Shown in pieces: positions 34,907-45,111 of a stretch of DNA of 64,000 nt. The position numbers and the translations under genes were made by a program. Numbering within the stretch: position 1 is the stretch's first letter; each line of letters starts with the position of its first letter. The notes beneath the pieces were generated by a model, which saw nothing but the letters and a program-made list of their open reading frames with translations, did no database searches and was not told the origin of the DNA. The DNA comes from UBA7446 sp038143535 (GTDB lineage Bacteria; Bacteroidota; Bacteroidia; Flavobacteriales; Flavobacteriaceae). Location of the stretch: positions 1,240,001 through 1,304,000 of the forward strand of contig JAYQMD010000001.1 in assembly GCA_038143535.1 (NCBI GenBank), in the 5' to 3' direction.

Positions 34907-36736
34907 ATGAAAAAATTAGTACTCCTTTTTGTTTGCTTAAACCTCGGTGCACAAGTCAGTAAAGTTGAACCCCCTATGTGGTGGTCGGGTATGCAAAATA
35001 CCAATTTGATGCTAACCCTATATGGAGATGACTTAGCTGAATATGAGGTTGTTTCAAATAAGCTAACAATAACTGATGTGGTACGTTTGGAAAGCAATAA
35101 TTATTTGTTTGTTTACTTAGACCTTACCGCTGCCAAGCCAGGGAGTTATCAATTGGTTTTGGAGCATTCTCAAAAGGAGTTAATTCGAATTCCTTATGAA
35201 CTCATGGAAAGACGTGAAGGTTCTGCCGAACGTAAGGGATATGACAGCTCTGATTTTATTTACCTAATTATGCCCGATCGTTTTGCCAATGGCGACCCTT
35301 ATAATGATGCGCATCCTGAACTTTTGGACAAGCCCAACAGAAAAGACCCCTGGGCCCGACACGGTGGCGATTTGCAAGGCATCATCGACCATTTAGATTA
35401 TATAGAGGAATTGGGTGTTACAGCCATTTGGAATACGCCTGTTGTCGAAGATAACGATCCTGAAGGTTCATATCATATGTATGCCGCAAGCAATGTCTAT
35501 CAGATCGATAGACGCTTTGGTTCCAATGATTTATATAAGAAGTTGTCTGCTGAGATGAAGAGTAGAAACATGAAACTCATCATGGATTATGTGGTAAACC
35601 ATTGGAGTCTTGAGCATTATATGATAAAAGATTTGCCTGCTGCTGATTGGATAAACCAATGGAACACCTATACAGAAACAAGTCACTTAAAGGAAATTTT
35701 TACAGATCCGTATGCTGCAGATGTTGATCTAAAACATATGGTTGAGGGTTGGTTTGTACCAACTATGGCTGACCTTAATCAAAAGCAGCCTCAGTTGCTG
35801 AGCTACCTTACACAAAATGCAATCTGGTGGGTTGAGTATGCAGACCTCTCTGGTTATAGGGTAGATACGTACCCTTATAATAATAGAGATGAAATAACGC
35901 AATGGACAAAAGCCATCATGGATGAATATCCTAACTTTAGCATAGTAGCCGAAAGTTGGGTGATCAATCCAATTCACCTTTCTTATTGGCAAAAGGATAG
36001 TCCCATTGCAGCCATGAGTAGTTTTAACTCGCAAGTGACCCACGTGAAAGACTTTGCTTTGTTTGCAGCTGTACAGGACTTATATCAAGGGGATACGCCG
36101 TGGTGGGATCAAAAAATGAATAAAATATACAAGGTGTTTCAAAACGATTTTGTCTATGCCAGTACTAATGACTTGATGGTTTTTTTAGAAAATCATGATT
36201 CAACTCGTATTAATGAGATAGCATCCGAATTTCATCAATATAAACTGATAACTACTATGCTTGCAACGGTTAGGGGTGTACCACAAACCTACTACGGTAC
36301 GGAAATTAATATGCGGGGTGCCAAAGAAAAAGGGGATGCGGATTTACGTAGGGACTTTCCTGGTGGATGGCCCAGCGATACGCGATCTGCTTTTAACAAA
36401 GTAGGCAGAACTGAAATTGAAAACAACTATTTTGATTTTACCGCTCAGTTGTTCAATTGGAGAAAAAACGAACCCGTCATTCATTTTGGTAAAACCATGC
36501 ACTATGCGCCTCAAAACGAAGTCTATGTGTATTTTAGGTACACAGACACCAAATCGATTATGGTGATTCTTAATGCTAATGACGAAGACCAAATACTGAA
36601 TATGCAACGTTTTAACCAACGAATTGGCAGTGCTCAAACTGGCAAAGACGTGTTTAGCAAAGCAGTCATTCCTTTGACAGGACAACTGCCAATAGCTGCA
36701 AATAGCACCAAAATAATTTCTTTTAAAACCGAATAG
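34907..36736 (+). CDS. susA: SusA-like GH13 neopullulanase/cyclomaltodextrinase
   Basis: Periplasmic enzyme that cuts imported malto-oligosaccharides. The 609 residues begin with a signal peptide ending near GAQ, then an Ig/CBM-like N-domain (VEPPMWWSGMQN is the usual SusA opening), then the GH13 barrel from about residue 115 (FIYLIMPDRFANGDP). The nucleophile is Asp320 in GYRVDTYPYNNRD, the acid/base Glu349 in VAESW, and the third is Asp431 in LENHDSTR. Length and motifs are intact. It lies 7 bp after the phosphorylase and 2 bp before a second GH13. Confidence 0.93.
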   Translation: MKKLVLLFVCLNLGAQVSKVEPPMWWSGMQNTNLMLTLYGDDLAEYEVVSNKLTITDVVRLESNNYLFVYLDLTAAKPGSYQLVLEHSQKELIRIPYELMERREGSAERKGYDSSDFIYLIMPDRFANGDPYNDAHPELLDKPNRKDPWARHGGDLQGIIDHLDYIEELGVTAIWNTPVVEDNDPEGSYHMYAASNVYQIDRRFGSNDLYKKLSAEMKSRNMKLIMDYVVNHWSLEHYMIKDLPAADWINQWNTYTETSHLKEIFTDPYAADVDLKHMVEGWFVPTMADLNQKQPQLLSYLTQNAIWWVEYADLSGYRVDTYPYNNRDEITQWTKAIMDEYPNFSIVAESWVINPIHLSYWQKDSPIAAMSSFNSQVTHVKDFALFAAVQDLYQGDTPWWDQKMNKIYKVFQNDFVYASTNDLMVFLENHDSTRINEIASEFHQYKLITTMLATVRGVPQTYYGTEINMRGAKEKGDADLRRDFPGGWPSDTRSAFNKVGRTEIENNYFDFTAQLFNWRKNEPVIHFGKTMHYAPQNEVYVYFRYTDTKSIMVILNANDEDQILNMQRFNQRIGSAQTGKDVFSKAVIPLTGQLPIAANSTKIISFKTE

Positions 36737-36738
36737 TT

Positions 36739-38078
36739 ATGCGTACCCTAATTGCCATTTTTATATCCGTACTAATCTTTACCGCATGTAATTCCTCTAA
36801 AGAAACCAAGACCAATACTCCGGTTTTTTCAGATGAATTTTTGTCTGAAGCAGTCATCTATGAGGTTAATGTTAGACAATATACCCAAGAAGGAACCTTT
36901 AATGCTTTTGCAACACATCTACCCAAGCTCAAAGAGCTAGGCGTTGATATTTTATGGTTTATGCCCATACACCCCATCGGGGAGCTAAAACGAAAAGGAA
37001 CTTTGGGAAGCTATTATTCTATTAGCGATTATAGAGAAATCAACCCTGAGTTTGGCACACTTGACGACTTTAAATCACTGGTTGATGCAGCACATGATTT
37101 GGAAATGCTAGTCATGATTGATTTAGTAGCAGGGCATACCGCTTGGGACCACCAGTGGATTGCTGCGCATCCAGAATGGTATCTTAAAGGAGATCAGGGG
37201 AATATTATCCCCCAAACCCAGAGTGGACTGATGTTGCTGGACTGAACTTTGAAAACCAAGATATGCTTAAAGCGCTGGAAGACGATATGGCATATTGGGT
37301 AGCGGAAGTGGGCATTGACGGATATCGCTGTGATGCCGCTTATAATATTTCCATTCACTTTTGGAAAAAGGCTATTGCCAGACTAAACAGTATCAAGCCT
37401 GTGGTGATGCTTGCCGAATCGGACGGAAACCACAAGGGCGGGTATCCACTTATTGCGCTTTTTCAATTGTCATACGATTGGCCTGGGCATGCAATCCTTA
37501 ATAATATTGCCAAGGGAGAACAAAAAGCTAAAGATTTAGAAAACCACCTTAAAAGCGTACAGCAAAATTATAACTCAGAGCATGCAGTCATGTCGTTTAC
37601 GACCAACCATGATGAAAACTCATGGAATGGAACTGTGACTGAACGATTGGGTGATGCAGGAGAAATCATGACGGTATTGACCTATGTCATGCCGGGCACG
37701 CCTCTCATATATTCTGGCCAGGAATATGGTTTAAATAAACGGCTAGCATTTTTTGAAAAGGATTTTATACCGAAAAAAGAGTCGTCCTACATGGCGCTCT
37801 TTAAAAAACTCAACACACTAAAAAAGACTTCGAATGCATTAGATGTTGGCAAGGATGTAGCCAGCATCAACTTTCTTGTAAATGCGAATGCTGATGTGAT
37901 CGCTTTCAATAGAAAAAAAGGAGATGATACGCTTGTTTTTGTCGGCAATTTATCCAATGTGCCACAGCAAGTTTCTCTTGCAGATGACAGCACATATCAA
38001 GATGTTTTTACAAATGAAGAGGTCCAAATAAACAACCTAAATTTAGGCCCTTGGAGTTATAGACTGGTCAGAAATTAA
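36739..38078 (+). CDS. GH13 alpha-amylase lipoprotein, one-base frameshift at 37209-37213
   Basis: Second GH13 of the operon, with lipobox IFTAC (Cys17). The first frame gives barrel strands 1-3 (AVIYEVNVRQYTQEGTF, ILWFMPIHPIG) and ends soon after GNIIPQ. The second frame continues the same enzyme: GYRCDAAYN (nucleophile Asp), MLAESDGN (acid/base Glu), TTNHDENSW (third Asp). One extra C in the run 37209-37213 would give GNIIPPNPEWTDVAGLNFE and a continuous enzyme of about 446 residues. So either this copy is broken or a base is missing from the data. The gene otherwise looks undecayed. Confidence 0.8.
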
Positions 38079-38101
38079 ATACTAAAAATCAATAGTTACC
38101 C

Positions 38102-40210
38102 ATGCGTTTATTTAAACTTATTTTAGGGATTATATTTATCGTACAACCTGTTTTAGGACAGCGTTGTCTTTCACCAAACAAGGAAATTTTGGTTGCGTTT
38201 TCTGTGAACAAAAAAGGTGCTCCGACATACCAAATTCAATACAAGCAAAAGCCAGTAATATTAGAAAGCAGTATGGGGTTTGAGCTTGTTAAGGATGATG
38301 ATTTAATGGAGGATTTTAAGATACTGGATGTTAGCTACGACACCAAAAACAAGCTTTGGAGTCCTGTTTGGGGTGAAGAGGGTGAGATACGAAATCACTA
38401 CAATGAAATGCTCCTCAAACTGGAGCAGAAAAAAACTAATAGAAAAATGAATATTCGCTTCCGAGTTTTTGATCAAGGAATTGGCTTCCGATACGAGTTT
38501 CCACTACAAGCAGATTTTGGACATTTTATCATAAAGCAAGAACGCACAGCTTTTGCCATGACTGACGACCATACAGCACATTGGATTCCCGGTGATTACG
38601 ACACCCAAGAGTACGACTATACTACTTCTAAAATATCCGAAATAGAAGCTCTTTTTGATGTAGCCCTAACCGGGAATGCCTCTCAAGAACAGTTTTCGAA
38701 AACAGGTGTACAAACTTCGTTAATGCTAAAATCTGATGACGGACTTTATATAAATATTCACGAAGCGGCTTTGTTGGATTATCCAGCTATGCATCTAAAT
38801 TTGATTCCAAAGACATTGACTTTTGAGTCTTGGTTGACGCCCGATGGATTAGGTAATATGGCATACATGATTGTACCGCACAACACACCATGGAGAACCA
38901 TCATGGTTAGTGATGACGCACGTGATATTTTATCTTCCAGAATAACGTATAACTTAAACGAGCCTTGCGCAATTGAAGACACGTCTTGGATTAAACCCAT
39001 GAAGTACATTGGCGTATGGTGGGAAATGATAACTGGGAAAAGCTCTTGGAGTTATAGCGATGATTTATCAGCAATTAAAATGGGGCAGACAGATTACAGC
39101 GTGATGTCTCCTAACGCTACGCACGCGGCAAATAACGAAAATGTTAAGCGATATATTGATTTTGCTGCCAAGCATGGATTTGACGGCATACTGGTGGAAG
39201 GATGGAATGAAGGATGGGAAGATTGGTTTGGAAAATCCAAGGACTTTGTATTTGACTTTGTTACTCCTTACCCAGACTTTGATGTAAAAGTGCTAAATGC
39301 CTATGCCAAATCAAAAGGCGTTGAGCTTATCATGCACCACGAAACTTCGTCTTCGGTTCGCAACTATGAGCGGCATATGGATAAGGCCTACCAGTTTATG
39401 AAAGACAATGGTTACAATGCGGTAAAAAGCGGCTATGTTGGTGACATTATCCCTAGAGGCGAACACCATTACAGCCAATTTATCGTTAACCATTACAACT
39501 ATGCCATAAAAAAGGCTGCGGAGTATCAAATCATGGTAAATGCACACGAGGCAGTGCGGCCAACAGGCATTGGACGTACTTATCCAAATCTTTTGGCAAA
39601 CGAATCTGCACGAGGAACCGAATTTCAAGCTTTTGGCGGTTCCAAGCCCAATCATACTACCATACTTCCCTTTACTAGACTTATCGGGGGACCTATGGAC
39701 TATACGCCTGGAGTTTTTGAAATGGACGTCAGCAAACTAAATCCAAATAACAATTCGCATGTAAATACTACGCTTGCTAACCAGTTAGGGCTATACGTTG
39801 TGATGTATTCGCCATTACAAATGGCTGCGGATCTTCCTGAAAACTATGAGCGGTTCATGGATGCATTTCAATTCATTAAAGACGTAGCAATTGATTGGGA
39901 AAGGTCTGTGTATTTAGAGGCAGAACCCAGTGAATTTATTACTATTGCACGAAAAGCCAAAGACAGTCAAGATTGGTTTGTTGGAAATAGTAATGGCTAT
40001 AAAAAACGTAAAGCCGTTGTAGATTTATCTTTTTTAGATAAGGGTAAAAAGTACATAGCAACTATTTATCGTGACCACAAGAATGCAGACTATAAAACCA
40101 ATCCACAGGCATATGTAATTGAATCAAAAAAGGTTACTTCTCAGACTGTTTTAAAATTACTTACCGTTCCAGCTGGCGGTTTTGGCATCAAAATAACACC
40201 ACAAGAATAA
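38102..40210 (+). CDS. susB: SusB-like GH97 alpha-glucosidase
   Basis: Releases glucose from the non-reducing end of malto-oligosaccharides in the periplasm. The 702 residues have a signal peptide (cleavage near LGQ, residue 20), an N-terminal beta-sandwich, a TIM barrel and a C-terminal sheet. Against Bacteroides SusB the key glutamates align with exact spacing: Glu414 (HHETSS), Glu483 (NAHEAV) and Glu507 (ARGTEF) match Glu439, Glu508 and Glu532. That makes this the inverting, calcium-dependent type. Last gene of the rightward operon, 23 bp after the GH13. Confidence 0.95.
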   Translation: MRLFKLILGIIFIVQPVLGQRCLSPNKEILVAFSVNKKGAPTYQIQYKQKPVILESSMGFELVKDDDLMEDFKILDVSYDTKNKLWSPVWGEEGEIRNHYNEMLLKLEQKKTNRKMNIRFRVFDQGIGFRYEFPLQADFGHFIIKQERTAFAMTDDHTAHWIPGDYDTQEYDYTTSKISEIEALFDVALTGNASQEQFSKTGVQTSLMLKSDDGLYINIHEAALLDYPAMHLNLIPKTLTFESWLTPDGLGNMAYMIVPHNTPWRTIMVSDDARDILSSRITYNLNEPCAIEDTSWIKPMKYIGVWWEMITGKSSWSYSDDLSAIKMGQTDYSVMSPNATHAANNENVKRYIDFAAKHGFDGILVEGWNEGWEDWFGKSKDFVFDFVTPYPDFDVKVLNAYAKSKGVELIMHHETSSSVRNYERHMDKAYQFMKDNGYNAVKSGYVGDIIPRGEHHYSQFIVNHYNYAIKKAAEYQIMVNAHEAVRPTGIGRTYPNLLANESARGTEFQAFGGSKPNHTTILPFTRLIGGPMDYTPGVFEMDVSKLNPNNNSHVNTTLANQLGLYVVMYSPLQMAADLPENYERFMDAFQFIKDVAIDWERSVYLEAEPSEFITIARKAKDSQDWFVGNSNGYKKRKAVVDLSFLDKGKKYIATIYRDHKNADYKTNPQAYVIESKKVTSQTVLKLLTVPAGGFGIKITPQE

Positions 40211-40338
40211 CTATAAAAAAGCCCCATAAAGAGGGAATAATTTAATAGTCGTAATCTGGATGCCACAAAAAAGAGAAGTATAACAACTTAAATACTTAGG
40301 GATTATGTTATTTGTGTGTCTTTTAAATTGTTATGCTT

Positions 40339-42780
40339 TTAATTAAGGGCTTTAATACTAACTGCAACTCCTCCTCCAGGAGCGAGTTTTAACCGCAGCT
40401 TGTCGCGCTTTTCTAATGTTGCTTCTTCAATAGTCAAGGCCAATGGATTGTGCTCCCAATGTGCATCGTTAGCATCTCTGTAGATAGTTGCCACATATTT
40501 TTTATCCTCATCTAAAAAGTCAAGCGGAATGGAAAAATCTCTGGATTTCTCGTTCGTAATTGATCCCAAATACCAATCCTCACTGTTACTGTCTTTCCGT
40601 GCGATGGTCACATATTCGCCGATCTCACCATTAATAACTTCGGTAGTTTGCCAGTCTACAGGTACTTCCTTAATAAATGCAAAGGCAGGTTGATTTTCAT
40701 AATTTTCAATAAAATCAGAAGCCATCTGCATAGGACTATAGAGTACTAAATAATAGGCAAGCTGCTTGGCTAAAGTAGTATTGACACGTTGTGTTTTTCC
40801 AAATACATTGGTGCCAATGGATTCTATATCCTTTTTAGATGCGGTGAAACCTGCTTTAGTGTCAAAACCTTGATTGGGAATCCTAATGCTAACATCCCCC
40901 GAAATTTTACCATCTGACGAAATGTTTATTTTTCTGTTTTTTAGGTCTAATAAACTTGGTAACCAAACATCATTATCATCAGTTAATACGTCGTGTGCGC
41001 TAATTCCCCATTCCCATTCTCCGGGTTTCATCATCTCGGTAATAGACCAAACAGCAGCGGCATTATCGGCACTATTCTTGAGTATCATGGGTTTGGTTTG
41101 CCAAAATGACTCCCCACATTTGTAACGGATATTGGAGTAGCCATTGCCTTCATCGATAAATGTAATTTTTACCGGAATTTCATTCTCTGTTTCTATATCC
41201 ATTTTTTGGAAAAGCAAATCAAAAATTCCAGGTGTGAAATCCATTGGAGCTTCCAACATTCTAGTAAATGGAAGTATGGTAGTATGACTTACGGGGTTGC
41301 CACCATTTCCCCAAGCGTTGTATTCCATTCCCTTCGCACCTTCTCTAGTTAACATATTAGGATATGTCCGCCGTTCTCCTGTGTCTTTTATTGGCTCATG
41401 AAAGTTTACCCCTACCTTGTATTGAGCTGCTTTCTCCAATACTTTTCTGTAGTAGTTCACACCATGTTGACCGTAGTGATATTCTACCTTATCCATCATT
41501 TGACCAACATGGCCAATTTTTGCCTTTTGCATGCCTATCTGATTCATTAGCGAAAAAGCATCGTCAATTTGAGCCATGTAATTACGTGTACTTGCGCTTG
41601 TTTCATGGTATGCTTGCAAGGAAACTCCTTTAGACTTGGCATATTGTTGCACTTCAATCAAATCAAAATCTGGCGTAGTTTTGGTGTAGTTTGTTGTTAC
41701 GGTATCTCCTGGAAACAAACCCGTAAATCCAGCAGAAGCCCCTTCAATCAATACCTCATCAAAGCCATGTTTTGCTGCAAAATCAATATATTTTTTTCCT
41801 CGCTCGTTTGTTGCTCCGTGTCTAAAGCCTTCGCCCCATGTCCACTTTCCTACTATCATGCCCCACCAAATACCTATGTATTTAGAAGGCTTAATCCACG
41901 ACACATCATCCAATTTGTTTGGCGGGTTACAATTTAGCGTGAGGTGCGAAGCAATTAAATCACGTGCCGTATCTGTAATTTTGATGGTGCGCCAAGGGGT
42001 TTTAAAAGGTATGGCTAGGCGCACTTTATCTCCGTTGGACCAAGGCGCCAAATCGCAATGAAGACTTGTTGATTGACGCTTTGCAATTTGCATAGAAGAA
42101 TAATTGGTTAAATCAGCTTCGTGAATACTTAGGTGTATCCCGTTTTTAAAACGCATCGTTAACGGGGTATGAACCGTGTCAATTTCCGATATTGGCGTTG
42201 TGATATAAAGCTGCTCGTATCGGTTTGGTCCATATGCTTTTATCCACCACGATTGCGCATCCTCAGGTATGTTAAACTCGGTTATCTCATCGGAAATAAC
42301 CACTTTTTCCATTACACCTAATTTTTTAACATGGTACCTAAATGCAACACCATCGTCATAAGCACGCACGATAATATCAAGTTGGTGATCAATATTTTCT
42401 TTGGATCGAAGTGAAACCGTACAAGCACGGTATTTATTTCTAATCAACTTTTCCTCTCCCCAAGGTTGTTCCCAAGTTTCATCTATATTATTGAAATCAA
42501 CAGTTGCAACCTCAAAATCGTCCAACAGCGACTGACCATTTTTAAATTTAAATCCAAGTTGAGACAGGGCAACAACCCTTTTATTGCCGTGATTTACTCG
42601 ATAAAATAATTGACCCTCATCCACCGTCAGGTGCAGTGTATTTATCTCAGAGGGGGAAGATATGGTAATATAGTCCCGATTATCAGAACATCCGATGATA
42701 GAAGTGGTAGTTAAATAAATCAAAAAGAGATTTTGAACTGTTTTAAATTTATCAATAATCCTTTCTGTTAATTTTTTCAT
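40339..42780 (-). CDS. GH97 glycoside hydrolase lipoprotein with a ~140-residue insertion
   Basis: Second GH97, 813 residues against about 700 usual. Lipobox SIIGC gives Cys31. The SusB glutamates are all kept with the same spacing: Glu393 (YHETSA), Glu462 (NFHEPI), Glu486 (KGMEYN), so it should be an inverting enzyme. Between TPGIFD (residue 521) and RVNTTLAKQLA (665), where the SusB-like neighbour has about 20 residues, it carries about 140, including PGEWEWGISAHD and a beta-rich NRKINISSDGKISGDVSI. The insert lies in the barrel after the catalytic Glu and may bind substrate. Last gene of the leftward operon; its start overlaps a sulfatase remnant. Confidence 0.9.
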   Translation of the reverse strand: MKKLTERIIDKFKTVQNLFLIYLTTTSIIGCSDNRDYITISSPSEINTLHLTVDEGQLFYRVNHGNKRVVALSQLGFKFKNGQSLLDDFEVATVDFNNIDETWEQPWGEEKLIRNKYRACTVSLRSKENIDHQLDIIVRAYDDGVAFRYHVKKLGVMEKVVISDEITEFNIPEDAQSWWIKAYGPNRYEQLYITTPISEIDTVHTPLTMRFKNGIHLSIHEADLTNYSSMQIAKRQSTSLHCDLAPWSNGDKVRLAIPFKTPWRTIKITDTARDLIASHLTLNCNPPNKLDDVSWIKPSKYIGIWWGMIVGKWTWGEGFRHGATNERGKKYIDFAAKHGFDEVLIEGASAGFTGLFPGDTVTTNYTKTTPDFDLIEVQQYAKSKGVSLQAYHETSASTRNYMAQIDDAFSLMNQIGMQKAKIGHVGQMMDKVEYHYGQHGVNYYRKVLEKAAQYKVGVNFHEPIKDTGERRTYPNMLTREGAKGMEYNAWGNGGNPVSHTTILPFTRMLEAPMDFTPGIFDLLFQKMDIETENEIPVKITFIDEGNGYSNIRYKCGESFWQTKPMILKNSADNAAAVWSITEMMKPGEWEWGISAHDVLTDDNDVWLPSLLDLKNRKINISSDGKISGDVSIRIPNQGFDTKAGFTASKKDIESIGTNVFGKTQRVNTTLAKQLAYYLVLYSPMQMASDFIENYENQPAFAFIKEVPVDWQTTEVINGEIGEYVTIARKDSNSEDWYLGSITNEKSRDFSIPLDFLDEDKKYVATIYRDANDAHWEHNPLALTIEEATLEKRDKLRLKLAPGGGVAVSIKALN

Positions 42781-43061
42781 AACTGCCGTTCTTATTTATG
42801 TATTTGTCTTGTGATTTATAATCTTGTTTGATCCCTCCATAAGGAAAGCCTGCTGTATTGTCTCTTTCATTTTTAAATATTTCATCATACAGTTGGACAA
42901 TTGCCGGTTGGTCAGCTGCGATATATTGGGATTCTGACTCGTCTGTGCTAAGGTCATATAGCTCAATATCTGGGACGCTTTGTTTTTTCTGGCTGACATG
43001 CATAGAAAAATATTAGTAGTAAAGACAGTAAACAGAAATTAATTTTTTGGATTTTCATCAT
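42752..43061 (-). pseudogene. Sulfatase lipoprotein gene with most of its middle deleted
   Basis: From the ATG at 43061 the minus strand encodes a good lipoprotein signal (MMKIQKINFCLLSLLLIFF, then YACQPEKTKRP) and stops within a few codons. Overlapping that point, another frame gives the typical C-terminus of a family S1 sulfatase: DIELYDLSTDESESQYIAA, then ending near 42752. So the start and end of a sulfatase gene are joined near 42990 with roughly 400 codons missing and the frame changed. It lies exactly where an operon gene would be, between the acetylesterase and GH97 genes, which supports a deletion in place. Confidence 0.8.
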
Positions 43062-43074
43062 GAGAGTTTTAACA

Positions 43075-45111
43075 TTAATACATGCTTCTAAAAGACGAGG
43101 CAGGCAGTCCTTCTTTGTTAAATAGGTTTATTTCAAAATAGTTTTTCCATCCCAATCTCACACTCTTTGGCTGCGGAACATTGTTAGACCAAACCATTAC
43201 TTCTTTTCCAATAATTCTGGTTTTTGCGGGGAAATACTTTCCATCCGGGCCAGCAATTTCAAAATGTTTAATTTCGTTGTCTGGACAATAGAGCCCCGAA
43301 CCTACGTGGTCAAAAGAAACCACAGCTTTCCCATTGCTGAAACGCACAGATTTGTAGATTGGACCAGTATGTACCAAATCGGAATAACCGTAATCCTTAT
43401 TTAAAGCCCAACGTGCCAAACGTTCTCCAACCTCTTTCTTCTTTGGGGGATGTATCAATTTGGCATCGCCAACGTCTGTTGTAATTGCCATTCCAACATT
43501 TGATTTTGAAAGAGTGAGCATTTGACTCTCACGTAATTCTGCAGAGGTTATCCTTTCTGGCATATTCGAATCTGATTCATAGCCTGCATAAGGGGCAATT
43601 TGTACATAATAGAATGGTAATGATGGGTTGTTCCATTGTGCACGCCAGCTGTCGATTACAGCAGGAAATAGGGTTTTATATTCTTGTGCCCTTCTTTGGT
43701 TTGACTCTCCTTGATACCAAATAAATCCTTTTAATGAATAAGGTGCCAAAGGAGCAATCATACCGTTATTTAGAGTGGTAGGTGCGTTAGATTGATGTGG
43801 CATTCTGTCCACTGAAGGAAGTACAATTTCCTCATCATTACTTTGTAGTATGTAAAAATCTCCACCCGTGAGATAGCAAACCCTATTTAATTTCCAATTC
43901 TCTTTTAGAGGTATTATTTTTTTGTCTTCAATGTAAATACCCCTATTTCGATCTACATCTAAACCGCCCTCACCCCAAACATCAATAAAGCGAATGGCTA
44001 TGGTATTTTGTCCTTTTTTGAGTACATCGCTACTGAAAGTATATCGATCGGAGGCGACGCCCCAATACTCTTTTCTTCCAATCATTTCACCATTTATAAA
44101 AATAGTGTATAAATCATCCGTATCGCCCAAATCAAAGATCAAGTCGTCTTGTGGTAGGCTTTCTATGTTTAGCTGTTGTCTAATCCATCCAATTCCATTA
44201 AAATCATCTTTTTCGAAAGCTTCTCCAATGCTAGCAACAGTTGCGTCTTGCCAGGCTTCATCATTATAATCGCTAGCCAGAAATTCTTTGTGGGCATCAT
44301 TAACCCATTTAAAATTATCTACTTCAATTAGGCTATCCCATTTAACTGAAGTGTGCTTGGCCACCCATTTATTGTAAAGCGTATTGGGATCATTTGCTAT
44401 TTCTAATCGTCTTGAGGTGTTTTCAAAACCTTTTATTTTTTCAATAAAGTCGAGACTTGCCCAACTTTCTGCAGGACTGCCTCCCCAACTGGAGTGAATC
44501 AAACCAATAGGAACGTTCAACTCTTTATGTAATTTTTTTCCAAAATAATAGGCGACAGCCGAAAACGCTCCAAGCGTTTCTGGCGAGCAAACAGCCCAGT
44601 TACCTTCCGTGTTTTTTTGTGGTTCAAATGCAATGGTTCTTTTGACCGTAAACATTCTTATTTCAGGGTAGTTCGCGTTGGCAATCTCCTCCTCAGCACC
44701 CTCAACCAGCTCATGAACTTTGGCGTACTTAAACCCTTTCATGGGCATTTCCATATTGGATTGTCCTGAAGCCAACCATACCTCACCCATGACGACATCC
44801 TCGATCTCAATAGTATTTTTTTTGGACTTTACAGTTACTGTATGTGATTTGTTATCGGCTTTTGGCGTATTGAGCTGAATCATCCAGTTTCCTTTTTCGT
44901 CGGCAACCGTTGTGGCATGTGCTCCCCAACTGCTTTGTAGGCTTACTTTGATTCCTTTTGTTGCTTGTCCCCAAAAGCTAACCAAAGTGTTTTGTTGCAA
45001 CACCATATGGTCATTAAAAAGATTGTTTAAGATTAGTTTCGTAGGGCTGTTGGTTTGACATCCAATCAGAAACAATACCATTACTAGCGTTATTTTTTTC
45101 GTTGTGGTCAT
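43075..45111 (-). CDS. SASA-family carbohydrate acetylesterase (sialate O-acetylesterase-like)
   Basis: Removes O-acetyl groups from a sugar or polysaccharide. Lipobox FLIGC (Cys18). The N-terminal stretch FNDHMVLQQNTLVSFWGQA is typical of this family. The catalytic Ser118 lies in LASGQSNMEMP; GLIHSSWGGSPAESW and FIWYQGESN complete the SGNH-type blocks. A jelly-roll insertion (near 240-360) is also usual. I chose ATG 45111, which overlaps the upstream stop by 4 bp (ATGA); a TTG at 45120 is less likely. Sialic acid is an unlikely target here; acetylated plant or algal glycan fits the neighbours better. Confidence 0.9.
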   Translation of the reverse strand: MTTTKKITLVMVLFLIGCQTNSPTKLILNNLFNDHMVLQQNTLVSFWGQATKGIKVSLQSSWGAHATTVADEKGNWMIQLNTPKADNKSHTVTVKSKKNTIEIEDVVMGEVWLASGQSNMEMPMKGFKYAKVHELVEGAEEEIANANYPEIRMFTVKRTIAFEPQKNTEGNWAVCSPETLGAFSAVAYYFGKKLHKELNVPIGLIHSSWGGSPAESWASLDFIEKIKGFENTSRRLEIANDPNTLYNKWVAKHTSVKWDSLIEVDNFKWVNDAHKEFLASDYNDEAWQDATVASIGEAFEKDDFNGIGWIRQQLNIESLPQDDLIFDLGDTDDLYTIFINGEMIGRKEYWGVASDRYTFSSDVLKKGQNTIAIRFIDVWGEGGLDVDRNRGIYIEDKKIIPLKENWKLNRVCYLTGGDFYILQSNDEEIVLPSVDRMPHQSNAPTTLNNGMIAPLAPYSLKGFIWYQGESNQRRAQEYKTLFPAVIDSWRAQWNNPSLPFYYVQIAPYAGYESDSNMPERITSAELRESQMLTLSKSNVGMAITTDVGDAKLIHPPKKKEVGERLARWALNKDYGYSDLVHTGPIYKSVRFSNGKAVVSFDHVGSGLYCPDNEIKHFEIAGPDGKYFPAKTRIIGKEVMVWSNNVPQPKSVRLGWKNYFEINLFNKEGLPASSFRSMY

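Noticed and set aside
38102..42780. The two GH97 genes as a simple recent inverted duplication
   Set aside because: Apart from active-site motifs they differ throughout, one is a lipoprotein and the other has a plain signal peptide, and only one has the insertion.
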